Positions 38,127-48,397 are shown, counted from the first letter of the stretch. The stretch: 64,000 nt of DNA from Microbulbifer variabilis ATCC 700307 (GCF_000380565.1 NZ_AQYJ01000029.1:496001-560000); one strand, 5' to 3'. Translations and numbers: made by a program. The notes: a model not told the origin generated them from the letters alone.

Positions 38127-39449
38127 TTGTTCAAGGGCGGGTTCGCAATATGGATATTCTTCGGCGCTGCCTGGAGCTCTGCCCCCGAGCCTGTGCTTCC
38201 TTTAAATGAAGCTGTGCAAACAGCAATTAGGACCAACTTGCGAGTGCAGGGCGCTGCGCTGGAAGTTGATGAGGCTGGAGATATGGTCGAAGCGCTCAAA
38301 ACCCGTCGTTACCCACGCCTTCAACTGGATGCAGCTGTGGAGCATAACCTTACTACTCAAAACTATACATTTCCTCAGGGCAGTTTGGTTCCCGATTCAG
38401 AAATTGGGCCTATTCCACCGGTAAATGTCGAAATTACCTCTGAAGAGGGAACGACCGAGTTGGTTTCACTCGGGGTCCGCCAACCCTTAACCCGCTTGTA
38501 CACCATTGCTTTGGAAATCTGTGAAGGTTACGTGAGTACCGAAATGGCGGCACAAAAAGTGCGGTGGACCCAACAGGATGTGGCCTATTTAGTGAAATTG
38601 CAGTACTTCGAGGTGGGGAAAATACTCGGAGACTTACAGGCCATAGATGAGTCCATACTTTTTCTTAGTTCCTTGAGTGATTTGGTTAAGAATTATGTCG
38701 ACCAGCAAGTGGCTTTGGAATATGAATTGCTGGATGTGCGAGCCCGGCTTGCTCAGCGAGAGCTAGAGCGTCAACGGCGTGTTGATGAGATGATCACCGC
38801 CAAGGAGAGGTTAAATGCGTTACTTGGCAGAAATGTAGAAACACCGTTTAGTATTGAGCACCTTTCGGTACCCCCTCCGGCTCTCTTTGATATGGGGGAG
38901 TCACTTCAGTTGGCTTTTGAACAGCGGGCTGACTTTATTGAGTCACAGCTGGCAATTGAAAAAGCCGAATACAGTTATGACATCAAGAAATCGGAATATA
39001 TACCGGATATAGATATTCAATTTCGCTATCTCAAACTTTACAACGTACGCTTGATTCCAGATGCCGAAGCTTATGTATCCCTGGATATGCGTTGGGAATT
39101 TTATGACTGGGGGAGGAAGAGGGACGAGTTGGCAAGTCGCGCGAGCAAAATTGCGGGCGCTGAGGTGCAAATGGCAGAGGTACGTAATCGTATTGAGATA
39201 GAGGTGCGGGAGAGTCTCCGTAAACTGCGTACTGCGCAGGAATCTGTAAAAGTTGCACGTGATCTTCAAGCGGCTTACCGGGAAAAAGTCCGGGTAATGA
39301 TTAATCGCTATCGGGAGCAAACCGCATTGTTGACCGATGTGCTGGAGGCGGAAACCCAGCTTGATCGAGCCAATAGCGATTACAACGGCGCTGTACTTTC
39401 AGTTTGGGGTGCCCTTGCAGAGTATGAAAAGGCATTGGGGGAAGTTTAA
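38127..39449 (+). CDS. TolC-family outer-membrane efflux channel
   Basis: A 440-residue outer-membrane factor. Starting at TTG 38127 (AGGGGT about 7 bases upstream), it has a short signal peptide (FAIWIFFGAAWSSA). It then has the TolC repeat start LNEAVQTAIRTNLRVQGAALEVDEA, long helical hairpins, and the second repeat QLAFEQRADFIESQLAIEKA with beta strands VSLDMRWEFYDWGRKRDEL. The order of two TolC repeats is clear. It is the first gene of a tripartite RND efflux operon. The next gene begins directly after the stop. Confidence 0.85.
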   Translation: MFKGGFAIWIFFGAAWSSAPEPVLPLNEAVQTAIRTNLRVQGAALEVDEAGDMVEALKTRRYPRLQLDAAVEHNLTTQNYTFPQGSLVPDSEIGPIPPVNVEITSEEGTTELVSLGVRQPLTRLYTIALEICEGYVSTEMAAQKVRWTQQDVAYLVKLQYFEVGKILGDLQAIDESILFLSSLSDLVKNYVDQQVALEYELLDVRARLAQRELERQRRVDEMITAKERLNALLGRNVETPFSIEHLSVPPPALFDMGESLQLAFEQRADFIESQLAIEKAEYSYDIKKSEYIPDIDIQFRYLKLYNVRLIPDAEAYVSLDMRWEFYDWGRKRDELASRASKIAGAEVQMAEVRNRIEIEVRESLRKLRTAQESVKVARDLQAAYREKVRVMINRYREQTALLTDVLEAETQLDRANSDYNGAVLSVWGALAEYEKALGEV

Positions 39450-40556
39450 GTGCTTAAACCTTTAGCCTTATTTTTTTTTACATTTTTGCTTATAAGTTGC
39501 CATGGAGAACCGCCTGCAAAGCAGCCCATGCCTGTTCAGGTAGCTGTAGCGCGCACTGAGCGCGGTGCTGAAGGGTATCCCTATTCAGCTGTAGTCAATC
39601 CTTACACTCAAGTGGATGTGGCATTTAGGACAGAGGGTTATATAGAAGATATTCCAACCCGCAAGGCACAGGGAGAAATTCGGATTTTACAGGCCGGGGA
39701 CCACATAACAAAGGGGGAGATACTTGCGGAAGTTAATGATGAGCAGTACCGGGATCGGGTAATTGAAGCTGCAGCCAATGTAAGTAAGGCTGAGGCGGAG
39801 CGCCGAAAGGCGGACTTAGATTACAAACGCGCTTCAGCATTATTTGCCACAGCCAGTATAACTGCACCAGATTACGATACCGCGCGTGAAGAGTTCGAAG
39901 TAGCTCAGGCAGCGGTGGTTGGAACTAAAGCACACTTGGATAAAGCGAAGGAGGATCTGAACGATACTGTATTACGCTCACCATTAACGGGAATAATTCT
40001 ACAGCGCAAGATAGAAGTGGGCAGTTTAGTACATGCACAAGCAGTGGGGTTTGTTGTTGCTGATACTTCAAGAGTGAAAGTGGTTTTTACTGTGCCAGAT
40101 GTAGTGCTTAGCTATACTAAACTAGGCAGCATTCTTTCAATGCGCACACAATCCCTACCTGAGAAAATCTTTACCGGTATAGTAACTGAAGTTTCTCCAG
40201 CGGCGGAAGTCCGTACTAGGGTTTTTGCTGTCACCGTAACTGTTGCTAACTCAAATGCAGAGCTAAAAACTGGCATGGTGATGTCTCTTGCGTTGGCAAA
40301 ACGAAAAAGCCCACCAAATCGGGTGGTTGTACCACTTTCCTGCTTGTTAACGAATCCAGTCAAAGGAAAAGGATTCTTTGTGTATGTTCTTGAATTAGAG
40401 AAAGAGATACTTAGGGCGCGAATTAGAAGGGTGACTCCTGGTCCCGTTCTTGGCAATAGTATCGTTATTTTAGATGGCTTGTCGATGGGGGAGCGCGTTG
40501 TTTCTAATGGGGCTGCACAGCTGCGGGATGGTGAAAAGGTAAGAGTAGTGCCTTGA
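39450..40556 (+). CDS. RND efflux periplasmic adaptor (membrane fusion protein), lipoprotein
   Basis: A 368-residue HlyD/AcrA-type adaptor. It starts at a GTG right after the tolC-like stop with GGGGAAG upstream. A lipobox LLISC at residues 13-17 (signal LALFFFTFLLISC) predicts a lipid-anchored periplasmic protein. The lipoyl/barrel-sandwich halves flank a helical hairpin (VSKAEAERRKADLDYKRASA to AKEDLNDTVLRSPLTGIILQ), followed by the beta-barrel (VVADTSRVKVVFTVPD) and the membrane-proximal segment (MSLALAKRKSPPNRVVVPLS). It bridges TolC and the RND pump. Confidence 0.9.
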   Translation: MLKPLALFFFTFLLISCHGEPPAKQPMPVQVAVARTERGAEGYPYSAVVNPYTQVDVAFRTEGYIEDIPTRKAQGEIRILQAGDHITKGEILAEVNDEQYRDRVIEAAANVSKAEAERRKADLDYKRASALFATASITAPDYDTAREEFEVAQAAVVGTKAHLDKAKEDLNDTVLRSPLTGIILQRKIEVGSLVHAQAVGFVVADTSRVKVVFTVPDVVLSYTKLGSILSMRTQSLPEKIFTGIVTEVSPAAEVRTRVFAVTVTVANSNAELKTGMVMSLALAKRKSPPNRVVVPLSCLLTNPVKGKGFFVYVLELEKEILRARIRRVTPGPVLGNSIVILDGLSMGERVVSNGAAQLRDGEKVRVVP

Positions 40557-40572
40557 TAAGGAGTTGAGAAAC

Positions 40573-43500
40573 TTGTATCAGGATAAAAAAACAAGAGAGG
40601 AAGTACTTGAAGCGGAGAGTGAGCATAGATTTAATACTGCTCGCTTCTTTGTTGATAACCCCTCTATTTCCTGGGCACTTTTAGTAGGCGTCATGCTTTG
40701 GGGGGTTTTCGCCTATTTTTTTATGCCGAAGAGCAAAGATCCAGATATTCCTGTTCGTATTGCAATGGCAACAACCACGTGGCCTGGACAAAGTGCGGTC
40801 AAGGTAGAGGAACTAGTTACCAAACAAATTGAAGATGCTATTGCTCAAAGTGAATATTTGTATCAGCCTGATGCTCGCTCTTTTGGAGTTAAGTCCTTAA
40901 CTTTAAATGGTATTTCCATGGTGCAAGCCCAGCTTGCTCCTCATACGGATGTCACAAAAGCTTTTAACGACCTCAACTTGAAACTAATTGATGCGCAAAA
41001 TACTTTGCCTGCTGGGGTAGAGTCTACCCAGCTGAATACTGAATTTGGTGATACTGCTGCAGTTTTGTTGGCTGTTGCTAGCCCGCCAGCAGGAGCGGAT
41101 GAAATAGCTTTGCGTGCTAAGACTATTCGCGAAGCCCTATCTAAAATTCGCGCTAAAAATGCCAGTAATAACAGGGAGAAAGAGAAACAAAAAGTAGGTC
41201 AGCGTGTTAGTATGGTAGTCGCGTTACCACTTTCTGTTGCGGGTATTAATGCAGAGGCAGCACTTCAAGTTTTTTCTAACTGGATGGAGTTAGAGGGCTA
41301 CGGGGCCGATTTCAAAATACTCCATGGCCCAGGTTTTGTAGGTGTGGATTTTTTCTCTGATAAAAGCGATAAACAACTTGCAGAAGCTAGGAAATTATTT
41401 CTAACTCAGCGGTTGAGCGCACAAACTTTTTTTCCCGACGCATGGCAGCCAATTATTGTAAGGGATTTGGCTAGCACTCGCGCTCGTTTGTCTATGGTAG
41501 CTGGAGCTAAGTATAGCTATCGGCAGCTGGATGATTTTTCGGAGCTTGTTGCGGCGAATATTCGCACACTTCCTCAGGTGAAGCGTGTCTTGCGTTCAGG
41601 TGTATTACATCAACAGGTTAATTTGATTTATTCCCAGGAGCGGCTGGCTTCTTATGATTTGCGTCCAGATATGATTGCCCCAATCTTGAATGCCAGGAAT
41701 AATATAATACCCGGGGGTACTCTAACTGTAGAGAATATGGATATCCCTATATTTCCCAGTGGAGACTTTAATAATTATAAGGAAATTGGCGATGTCCCTG
41801 TTGCATTAAGTGAGGATGGAACCCCGGTATATTTGAGGGGGATTCTTGATGTTACGCTGGGTTATGAATCACCGCCGACTTTACTCAATTATTATATTTA
41901 TAAAAATAAGCAGGGTAATTGGCATCGTCACCGCAGTATTAACTTGTCTGTGCAGATGTTAGATGGTGAGCAGATAGGTGAACTTGGCAAAGCTCTGGAT
42001 AAAGTCCTTGCGCGGGTTAAGGTCGACTTGCCTCCAGATTTAATCATTGAGAGAGTGTCCGATCAGCCTCGCCAAGTTAAAGAGAGTGTGGGTCTATTTA
42101 TTGAGGCATTAATTGAAGCAATTATCCTCGTGGTAATTGTTGCTTTCATCGGATTTTCAGATTGGCGCTCAGCGGTATTATTAATGATTTCAATACCTAT
42201 AACCTTGGCCATGACCTTTGGTTTTATTCAGTTTATGGGCGTGGACATCCAGCAAGTATCAATTGCCGCGCTTATTATCGCACTTGGCTTGTTGGTTGAT
42301 GACCCCGTAGTGGCCGGGGATGCAATCAAACGACAAATGGCGGCAGGAAAACCTTCATTTTTAGCCGCTTGGTTAGGGCCAACGTTGCTTGCAAAAGCGA
42401 TATTCTTTGCAACATTGACCAATGTGGTGGCCTATTTGCCATTCCTGCTGCTCACCGGTAATCAGGGAGATTTTTTACATAGTCTGCCAGTTGTAATGGC
42501 TTGCGCTTTGATAGCGTCGAGAATTGTCTCCATGACCTTTTTGCCATTTATTGCCAACATTATATTGCGACCACCAAAAGTCAAGGAACTGAGTCTTGAT
42601 CTGAAGCGTAAGCAAGGCCTTACAGGTCATTATTATCGTTTGGCTGGTTGGGCAATTGATCATCGAAAACTAGTTCTACTGACCACCACGGTTATTCTAG
42701 TTTGTGGATTTGCATTAAAAAGCCAGCTTAAAAATGCGTTTTTTCCAGATGATGTTCAATATCTTTCCTATGTGGATATCTGGTTGCAAAATGATGCCAG
42801 CATTGATGCCACAGATAGTGTGGCAAACAAGGCGGAGCAGATTATTCGTGAGACAATTGCCCAATATCAGAAAGAGATAGGGAGAGATGACTCAATTTTG
42901 GAAGCCCTAAGTACCACTGTTGGTGGAGGGGCGCCGAGATTCTGGTATACAATTAACCCGCAGCAACAGCAGCCTAATTACGGACAAATTATCATCAGGC
43001 TGAGTAACAAAGATTTGACTCCGGTGCTGGCCCCTAAGATTCAGCAGGCGCTAACTGAAAATATTCCAGGTGCCTATTTAGATGTGCGCCAGTTGCAAAC
43101 TACTCCAGTGACTTATCCATTTGCAATTAGGGTTTCCGGGCGTGTTACAACTGGTTCAGTGCAGGAAGAGCAAGATATCCTCTTGCTTCGCCAGACAGCT
43201 GAAAAAGTAAAAGAAATAGTGCAGCAGTCGCCTTATGCGAGAACAGTTCGCCAGGACTGGTCAGGTGAAAGCCTGACTTTGCTTCTGAATGTAATGGAGG
43301 ATCGTGCAGCAATGTCTGGTGTGACCAATGCAGATATAGCACTCGCATCCTCAACCGGAATTAATGGCACAGAAGTGGCTACCTTGCGACAGGGAGATAA
43401 AGAAATACCTATTGTCGCTCGCTTACGGTTGGATCAGAGAGGTCAGCTTGAAGATATTAATAACCTCTATGTCTTCTCTGCAGATAGCGATGTTCGGGTG

Positions 43501-44268
43501 CCACTAGAGCAAGTAGCACAAACAAGTATCCGATTTAGAACTGAGAGAATTCATCGCCTTGAGAAATTCCGAACAATAACGGTCTTTGCTTTTCCATATG
43601 CCGGTTTTATTTCCTCTGATATTATGGCAGATGTAAAAGATGAACTAGATGAACTGGAAAATACTTTACCGAGCGGATACCAGTTGCAAGTCTCTGGAGA
43701 CGCGGCAAATGCGAAACATGGATTTCTGCAACTGCTGATGATTCTCTGTGTCTCTTCCAGTGCAATATTTTTGGCTCTGGTGTTTCAGTTCAGTAATTTG
43801 CTTAAACCATTAGTTGTTTTTGCTACGGTGCCACTTGGAATGGTGGGCGCACTACTGGCTCTTTATGTAACTGGTCAGCCATTTGGTTTTATGGCCTTTT
43901 TGGGCATTGTCAGTCTTGTGGGAGTAATCGTCAGCCATATCATAGTGTTATTTGATTTTATTGAAATTCGTCATGCCGTAGGTGACCCCTTCCGCGAAGC
44001 CTTGCTGGATGCCGGCATTATGCGTTTGCGTCCAATTCTGATCACTATTTCAGCTACTACTTTTGCTCTGGTACCTCTGGCTGTCCATGGCGGTCCTCTG
44101 TGGCAGCCATTGTGCTTTGCTCAGATTGGCGGCTTGATCCTGGCCACTTGCGGTACGCTGCTGTTGGTGCCAGTTTTGTATACGATCATGGTCGTGGACT
44201 TGAAGTGGATCCGTTGGGAGGAGCGCGGTGTAAAGGAAGGAGATGGCGACATCCCTGTGACAGCTTAA
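40573..44268 (+). CDS. RND efflux pump (AcrB-type), enlarged
   Basis: A 1231-residue inner-membrane proton-driven pump. The N-terminus FFVDNPSISWALLVGVMLWG matches TM1. The proton-relay Asp pair is in ALIIALGLLVDDPVVAGDAI (TM4). The TM10 site equivalent to AcrB Lys940 reads GVIVSHIIVLFDF, so that Lys appears replaced, and LRPILITISATTF keeps the TM11 Arg. The protein is about 180-200 residues longer than AcrB, with extra sequence in the first porter loop (about residues 190-260). AAGGAG ends at 40563, so a TTG at 40573 with a 9-base spacer is a better start than the TTG at 40564 with none. Substrates unknown. Confidence 0.88.
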   Translation: MYQDKKTREEVLEAESEHRFNTARFFVDNPSISWALLVGVMLWGVFAYFFMPKSKDPDIPVRIAMATTTWPGQSAVKVEELVTKQIEDAIAQSEYLYQPDARSFGVKSLTLNGISMVQAQLAPHTDVTKAFNDLNLKLIDAQNTLPAGVESTQLNTEFGDTAAVLLAVASPPAGADEIALRAKTIREALSKIRAKNASNNREKEKQKVGQRVSMVVALPLSVAGINAEAALQVFSNWMELEGYGADFKILHGPGFVGVDFFSDKSDKQLAEARKLFLTQRLSAQTFFPDAWQPIIVRDLASTRARLSMVAGAKYSYRQLDDFSELVAANIRTLPQVKRVLRSGVLHQQVNLIYSQERLASYDLRPDMIAPILNARNNIIPGGTLTVENMDIPIFPSGDFNNYKEIGDVPVALSEDGTPVYLRGILDVTLGYESPPTLLNYYIYKNKQGNWHRHRSINLSVQMLDGEQIGELGKALDKVLARVKVDLPPDLIIERVSDQPRQVKESVGLFIEALIEAIILVVIVAFIGFSDWRSAVLLMISIPITLAMTFGFIQFMGVDIQQVSIAALIIALGLLVDDPVVAGDAIKRQMAAGKPSFLAAWLGPTLLAKAIFFATLTNVVAYLPFLLLTGNQGDFLHSLPVVMACALIASRIVSMTFLPFIANIILRPPKVKELSLDLKRKQGLTGHYYRLAGWAIDHRKLVLLTTTVILVCGFALKSQLKNAFFPDDVQYLSYVDIWLQNDASIDATDSVANKAEQIIRETIAQYQKEIGRDDSILEALSTTVGGGAPRFWYTINPQQQQPNYGQIIIRLSNKDLTPVLAPKIQQALTENIPGAYLDVRQLQTTPVTYPFAIRVSGRVTTGSVQEEQDILLLRQTAEKVKEIVQQSPYARTVRQDWSGESLTLLLNVMEDRAAMSGVTNADIALASSTGINGTEVATLRQGDKEIPIVARLRLDQRGQLEDINNLYVFSADSDVRVPLEQVAQTSIRFRTERIHRLEKFRTITVFAFPYAGFISSDIMADVKDELDELENTLPSGYQLQVSGDAANAKHGFLQLLMILCVSSSAIFLALVFQFSNLLKPLVVFATVPLGMVGALLALYVTGQPFGFMAFLGIVSLVGVIVSHIIVLFDFIEIRHAVGDPFREALLDAGIMRLRPILITISATTFALVPLAVHGGPLWQPLCFAQIGGLILATCGTLLLVPVLYTIMVVDLKWIRWEERGVKEGDGDIPVTA

Positions 44269-44387
44269 TCTTCTCATTTTTCCGTAAAGTATAAATATAG
44301 GGAATTGTCGCCGATTGCAGCTTGACGCTATCGGCATTAGCTATGTTTGGACCCAGTTCTCTCTACACAAAAATGTGAGGATTCTCC

Positions 44388-44666
44388 ATGCGCCTTCTAA
44401 TGAAAATTCTGATACCGGTAAAACCAGGTAACAATTCTATAGCTGATAAGTCCATGTCTGCTGTTTTCAATGAATTTGTCGCTTCAGCAGATCCGGAGTC
44501 GTCATTCTTCTTTCTAGAGGATGGTAAGCGGGCAGCAATTTTTATCTTTGAGGAAAAACGCCAAGATAAATTAATGGCCTACAATGAAAATTTTTTTGCA
44601 GTGTTGGGAGCAGAGATCTGGGTAACCCCGGTACTAACCCATAAGGAACTGAAGAAGCATATGTAG
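44388..44666 (+). CDS. Small conserved-type protein of unknown function
   Basis: 92 residues, no signal. The pattern IPVKPGNNSIADKSMSAVF, FFFLEDGKRAAIFIFEEKRQ and IWVTPVLTHKELKKHM is that of a small ferredoxin-like (dimeric alpha-beta barrel) family often annotated as unknown. GAGGA lies 6 bases before the ATG at 44388. It follows the RND operon by 120 bases, but co-transcription is uncertain. Confidence 0.6.
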   Translation: MRLLMKILIPVKPGNNSIADKSMSAVFNEFVASADPESSFFFLEDGKRAAIFIFEEKRQDKLMAYNENFFAVLGAEIWVTPVLTHKELKKHM

Positions 44667-44767
44667 TGGAGAACCGGATAGAACTAAATTACTTTGGAAA
44701 CGTTATCCCTAGACACTAGAATTTTCGCTTGAAATTCTAATATGGATAGCTCCGGAGGGTTTTCCTG

Positions 44768-45472
44768 TTGCTGGCTTATCCACGGCCATCGCAAACCAGC
44801 TTTCAGCCCCCGATAACCCGGGGCCTAGGGCTTTTCAAATCAGCAATTGGATTGGGCACAAAGCTAGTTCTGAGTGCCCATATCGCTGTTTTTATTGTAT
44901 TTCTAACCGTGTTATTTACTCCTGCACTTTTTGCCAGTACTGCAAGTCTTGAGGATTGTAGAAAGGTAGAAGGGAGAGGGCCATTGATCAGTTGCCTGGA
45001 AACTCTCGCCGGCCTGTTAGACCTGGAAACTGTTGTGATATCCCCGTCACTTCTCACTTATCATGGCCTTGATAGAAGTTGCTCTCGATATGCCTCGGCA
45101 GAATTATTGGGAGCTGTAATAATTCGCTCCTCTGGGAATGTAGCTAAACAACGCAGCCAGAGAGCGCCGGCAATCAGGCATTTCGATGCTGTGACTGAGA
45201 AGGACTTTAAGGCACAAATGGCCCATAAGCGTTATCATCATATCTGTGATCGCAAGTCGCCAAAGGGGCTCTCTTCTTGCAATAAGGCAAAATGGCACTA
45301 CCACCAAGCTATCTCCTGCTTACGCGCTCGTGAAGCCTGGGAAAAGCGCTGGGGTACTTGGGAAACAGCCGAACCCCACGAACGGGCGTTGGAAAATGTA
45401 AGGGCCCGGTTGAAGAATGCGGAAAGGAACCGGCGACGTAGTTGTGACACAGACTTTTCCGATATTCACTGA
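44768..45472 (+). CDS. Hypothetical protein with one N-terminal membrane helix
   Basis: 234 residues from a TTG at 44768 (GGAGGG about 9 bases upstream). One hydrophobic segment (LSAHIAVFIVFLTVLFTPAL, about residues 36-57) is followed by a soluble, basic, Cys-containing part (SLEDCRKVEGRGPLISCLET, HICDRKSPKGLSSCNKAKWH, SCLRAREAWEKRWGTWETAE). The regularly spaced Cys suit disulfides if the domain is periplasmic. The C-terminal third is rich in Arg and Glu and probably helical. No family recognised. Confidence 0.5.
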   Translation: MLAYPRPSQTSFQPPITRGLGLFKSAIGLGTKLVLSAHIAVFIVFLTVLFTPALFASTASLEDCRKVEGRGPLISCLETLAGLLDLETVVISPSLLTYHGLDRSCSRYASAELLGAVIIRSSGNVAKQRSQRAPAIRHFDAVTEKDFKAQMAHKRYHHICDRKSPKGLSSCNKAKWHYHQAISCLRAREAWEKRWGTWETAEPHERALENVRARLKNAERNRRRSCDTDFSDIH

Positions 45473-45612
45473 TCTATGTTTTAAATGAATCTTATTCTGT
45501 AGCTCCTTCTATTAATTACATTCCTCGCATGAATTGTTATGGCAAATCCCGATTAGTCCCACACGATGACTTGTTCTCAGCCCAAAGGTAAACTAACAAA
45601 CAAATACTATTT

Positions 45613-46530
45613 TTGGGGCGCGAGTGGTCTTTTGGAAAATATCTACTATTAACTGGGGCCAGTGGCTTTGTGGGGAGTGCTTTATCACCGACTTTAAGGA
45701 GGAAGGGCTATACCGTAACCTCGGTATATCGTCAGGCAGTAGAAGGTGGCTTCCAGATAGACAGTTTGAGTGCTGAAACTAACTGGTGTAGGGCTCTGGA
45801 GAATATTAATGTGGTGATTCACTCTGCCGCCAGGGTGCATGTGAAGCAGGAAGTTTCTGCGGACCCCCTTCAAGAGTTTCGAAAAGTTAATGTTGAGGGC
45901 ACCTTAAAGCTGGCCAGTGATGCAGCCTCTGCTGGAGTAAGAAGTTTTATCTATCTGAGTTTGATCAAGGTTAATGGGGAATCTACCTGAGGGCCGGCCT
46001 CCCTTTAATGCAGATGAAGGGTGGATCCCTATGGAACTTCCAAGAAAGAAGCAGAAGATGCCCTATTGGCGTTGGCTGAGGGGACTGGTATGGAGGTAGT
46101 GATTATCCGACCTCCGTTACTGTATGGGCCTGGAGTGAAAGCGAACTTTCAATCGATGATGTCCTGGCTCAAGTGGGGTTTACCTCTATCACTAGGTGCA
46201 ATAGATAACCGTCATAGTTTGTGGTTTCTGTTTATAACCTGATCACTACTTGTTTTGCGCTCCAAAAGGCTGCAAACCAGATCTTCCTGGTTTCTGATGA
46301 TATGGATATGTCACTCTCCGACTTGTTAACCCGGCTTTCAAACGCTTTGGGGTACCGTTCCCGACTGGTGCCAGTGACAAAGTCCCTGTTGATTATGGGG
46401 CTTTCTCTGCTTGGAAAAAGAGCTATGGCTGAGCGATTATGCGGTTCCCTACGGGTGAATATAAAGAAAAGCAAAGAGGTTGTTAGGTTGGAGGCCACCA
46501 GAAACGGTAGAGAAGGGGTTAAAGAAGACT
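45613..46530 (+). pseudogene. NAD-dependent epimerase/dehydratase (SDR extended), frameshifted
   Basis: Three pieces together spell an extended SDR of the UDP-sugar epimerase type. Piece 1 (45613-45990) has LLLTGASGFVGSALSPTLRR and VVIHSAARVHVK and ends at a TGA. A short +1 stretch then reads PEGRPPFNADEG before the frame returns at 46021 with MDPYGTSKKEAEDALLALAE, the YxxxK catalytic motif. Piece 2 stops at 46242 and piece 3 continues in another frame from 46221 (NQIFLVSDDMDMSLSDLLTR). At least three frame changes disable it. Relatives make nucleotide sugars for surface polysaccharides. Confidence 0.75.
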
Positions 46531-46561
46531 GTGCAGGCGACATAGCCAGGTCGTGCCCAGA

Positions 46562-46574
46562 GGGGGGGGGGGGG
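46562..46574 (+). repeat. G13 homopolymer tract
   Basis: A run of thirteen G between the epimerase pseudogene and the convergent lipoprotein gene. Such tracts are prone to slippage in replication and to sequencing error. Confidence 0.85.
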
Positions 46575-46615
46575 AGAATAGGCCGCGAACAGGGTTTGCG
46601 CGGCCCCAGTTGCGC

Positions 46616-47170
46616 TTACCCCTGCCGATTTACAATAGCTGCGTAAAAGCCCATTAGGTAGGATGTTGGGATCTCAACTACGGAGCGGTGACCCGACTTT
46701 GCCCTGAGCTTCACCCTGAGGGACTCTCTGCGCTTGAGCGCGCTGACTATTTGCTCTTCCTCTAAAGGAACCTCTAATGTCTCTTCGAGCATGCAAGTGG
46801 TAACACTTGTGCAGTTAAGGACGCTTTTCTCTAATTGGGTCACATTGACTTTTGTTCTACCACTAAAGGCTGCGGATACGTAGTTACGCCAACTTACCCT
46901 ATAAGTAATATCGATGACCAAGCGGTAACGGATGGAACCGCCAGTTTCAGGCTCAAAAGCACGGAGTTCGTAGTAGACCAAATTGAGGTCTGAACCGTCA
47001 GTGGTCGCCTGCATTGGAGGGCCACTGTAGGCGATTCCAGGGTTCCCAATAGTACTGTGTATTGTTGTCACGCCCTGCCGGACCTCGGCAGAGCTTTTCT
47101 GTGTAAGGCTTGTTGTCGCACTGCAGCCGGCTAACAAGAGAGCCGTCAGAGTGATTGCGAGCTTGGTCAT
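46616..47170 (-). CDS. Lipoprotein of unknown function
   Basis: 184 residues. The ATG at 47168-47170 has GGAAGG upstream and opens a lipoprotein signal: TKLAITLTALLLAGC, with lipobox LAGC at residues 13-16. The mature part is beta-rich and includes GGSIRYRLVIDITYRVSWRN and two Cys (LNCTSVTTCML). No family recognised. It probably sits on the inner or outer membrane facing the periplasm. Convergent with the epimerase pseudogene. Confidence 0.7.
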   Translation of the reverse strand: MTKLAITLTALLLAGCSATTSLTQKSSAEVRQGVTTIHSTIGNPGIAYSGPPMQATTDGSDLNLVYYELRAFEPETGGSIRYRLVIDITYRVSWRNYVSAAFSGRTKVNVTQLEKSVLNCTSVTTCMLEETLEVPLEEEQIVSALKRRESLRVKLRAKSGHRSVVEIPTSYLMGFYAAIVNRQG

Positions 47171-47639
47171 ATACCTTCCCTGATGCGATGGATATTTCAT
47201 GGCAAGGGAGTATCTCATATTTGGTGTCGCATGCAGGAATTAAGCCTCTTTTTTGGTCGTCTAGTTGTGGAACTCTAATTGCTCAAGATTTGTACTTTCA
47301 GGCTTGGGAAGGGGTGGGCTCTTAGTGGAGTTGCCATATTACTGGTTCTGAAGCATAGCCGCATCGCCCACTTTTCCATCCTCTGTTAACGGCATCAAGC
47401 ACCACAACTACTAAGTGCTCAGTGGTGGCGAATGACAAATTACCGATGATATATAGGGCAGAAAATTATGGGTCGGGAATGATAAAGACAACAATTCTAA
47501 CAAGAGCTGGGACGCCTTCAGCAATGGTAGCAAAGGCTAATTTTTGTTGTAATGGTTATGTTCACCAGCTGGTTGTGCTTGATAAAGCAACCGACCAGAC
47601 TGGTGAAACTATGTCAGGTAAAATTAGGTTGAGCTGAAC

Positions 47640-48008
47640 TCAGTGGAGTTTTCCCTCGGAACGATCAAAGCCTGCATAGGGATGGTACAGGATCGATTTC
47701 AAGCCTGAGTGGCGTTCTCTCAGCTCCTGGGGCATATCTCCCAAGTGAACAAGGCGTGTTGGCTCAGCAGCCGCCATCCACCGCTCGGCGAAGGCATCCC
47801 AGGAATCTATGTGCTTATGAGCGGACTCCGAGTCCTTGAAATGTTCATAAATAAGTACTTTCCCATCATCAGTCACATAGTACTGATAGTTCAATGTCCC
47901 ACCTTCTTTTTTAGTCGCATCTACCATCTCATCGACGATAGCTTTAAATTCAGCTTCACGTCCTTTCTTGATCTTCCCTTCGATAATCCAACCAACATTG
48001 TTAAACAT
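47640..48008 (-). CDS. Antibiotic-biosynthesis-monooxygenase-like (ABM) protein
   Basis: 122 residues with the ABM dimeric alpha-beta fold: VGWIIEGKIKKGREAEFKAI, EGGTLNYQYYVTDDGKVLIY, EHFKDSESAHKHIDSWDAFA. The YEHFKDSEAxxxH pattern is a hallmark. The ATG at 48006-48008 has GAGG about 9 bases upstream. Members act on small aromatic or polyketide compounds or haem, or have unknown roles. It lies beside a decayed FAD monooxygenase gene, which may once have shared a pathway. Confidence 0.75.
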   Translation of the reverse strand: MFNNVGWIIEGKIKKGREAEFKAIVDEMVDATKKEGGTLNYQYYVTDDGKVLIYEHFKDSESAHKHIDSWDAFAERWMAAAEPTRLVHLGDMPQELRERHSGLKSILYHPYAGFDRSEGKLH

Positions 48009-48397
48009 GCCTGCTACCTCATTACCGAAAGACATTACTGCTTACACATTTGCCAAGAGAGTTAGAAATAGTGCTCTTGGTATTCTAAAAACTGTGTTAA
48101 CACAGCTGTATTCTAGATGGGGCTATTGGATATATGGCTCTTGCCCTTTAAAAATTTCCTTGTCGGTCTCACCCCCTTTCTGCGGGACAGGTGCTAGGCA
48201 ATAAATCACCTCGGTCAAGAGAAGTTACAAAACTCATTGGTAATAAAGAGGACACTCTCTAGAGCTGGCCAATAAGGATGACGAATAAGTCAGGCAATAT
48301 ATTTTGAGCTTTTATTAGATATGAGCTATTAGTGGTTCGTAAGGTTAATTGCAGAATGTCCCCCTCGCTGATCGTGCTATCTTTTTGAGGAGGTAAT

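Noticed and set aside
47422-47637. Possible 71-codon gene from GTG
   Set aside because: Weak start, no ribosome site, no recognisable family, and it overlaps the space before a convergent gene.
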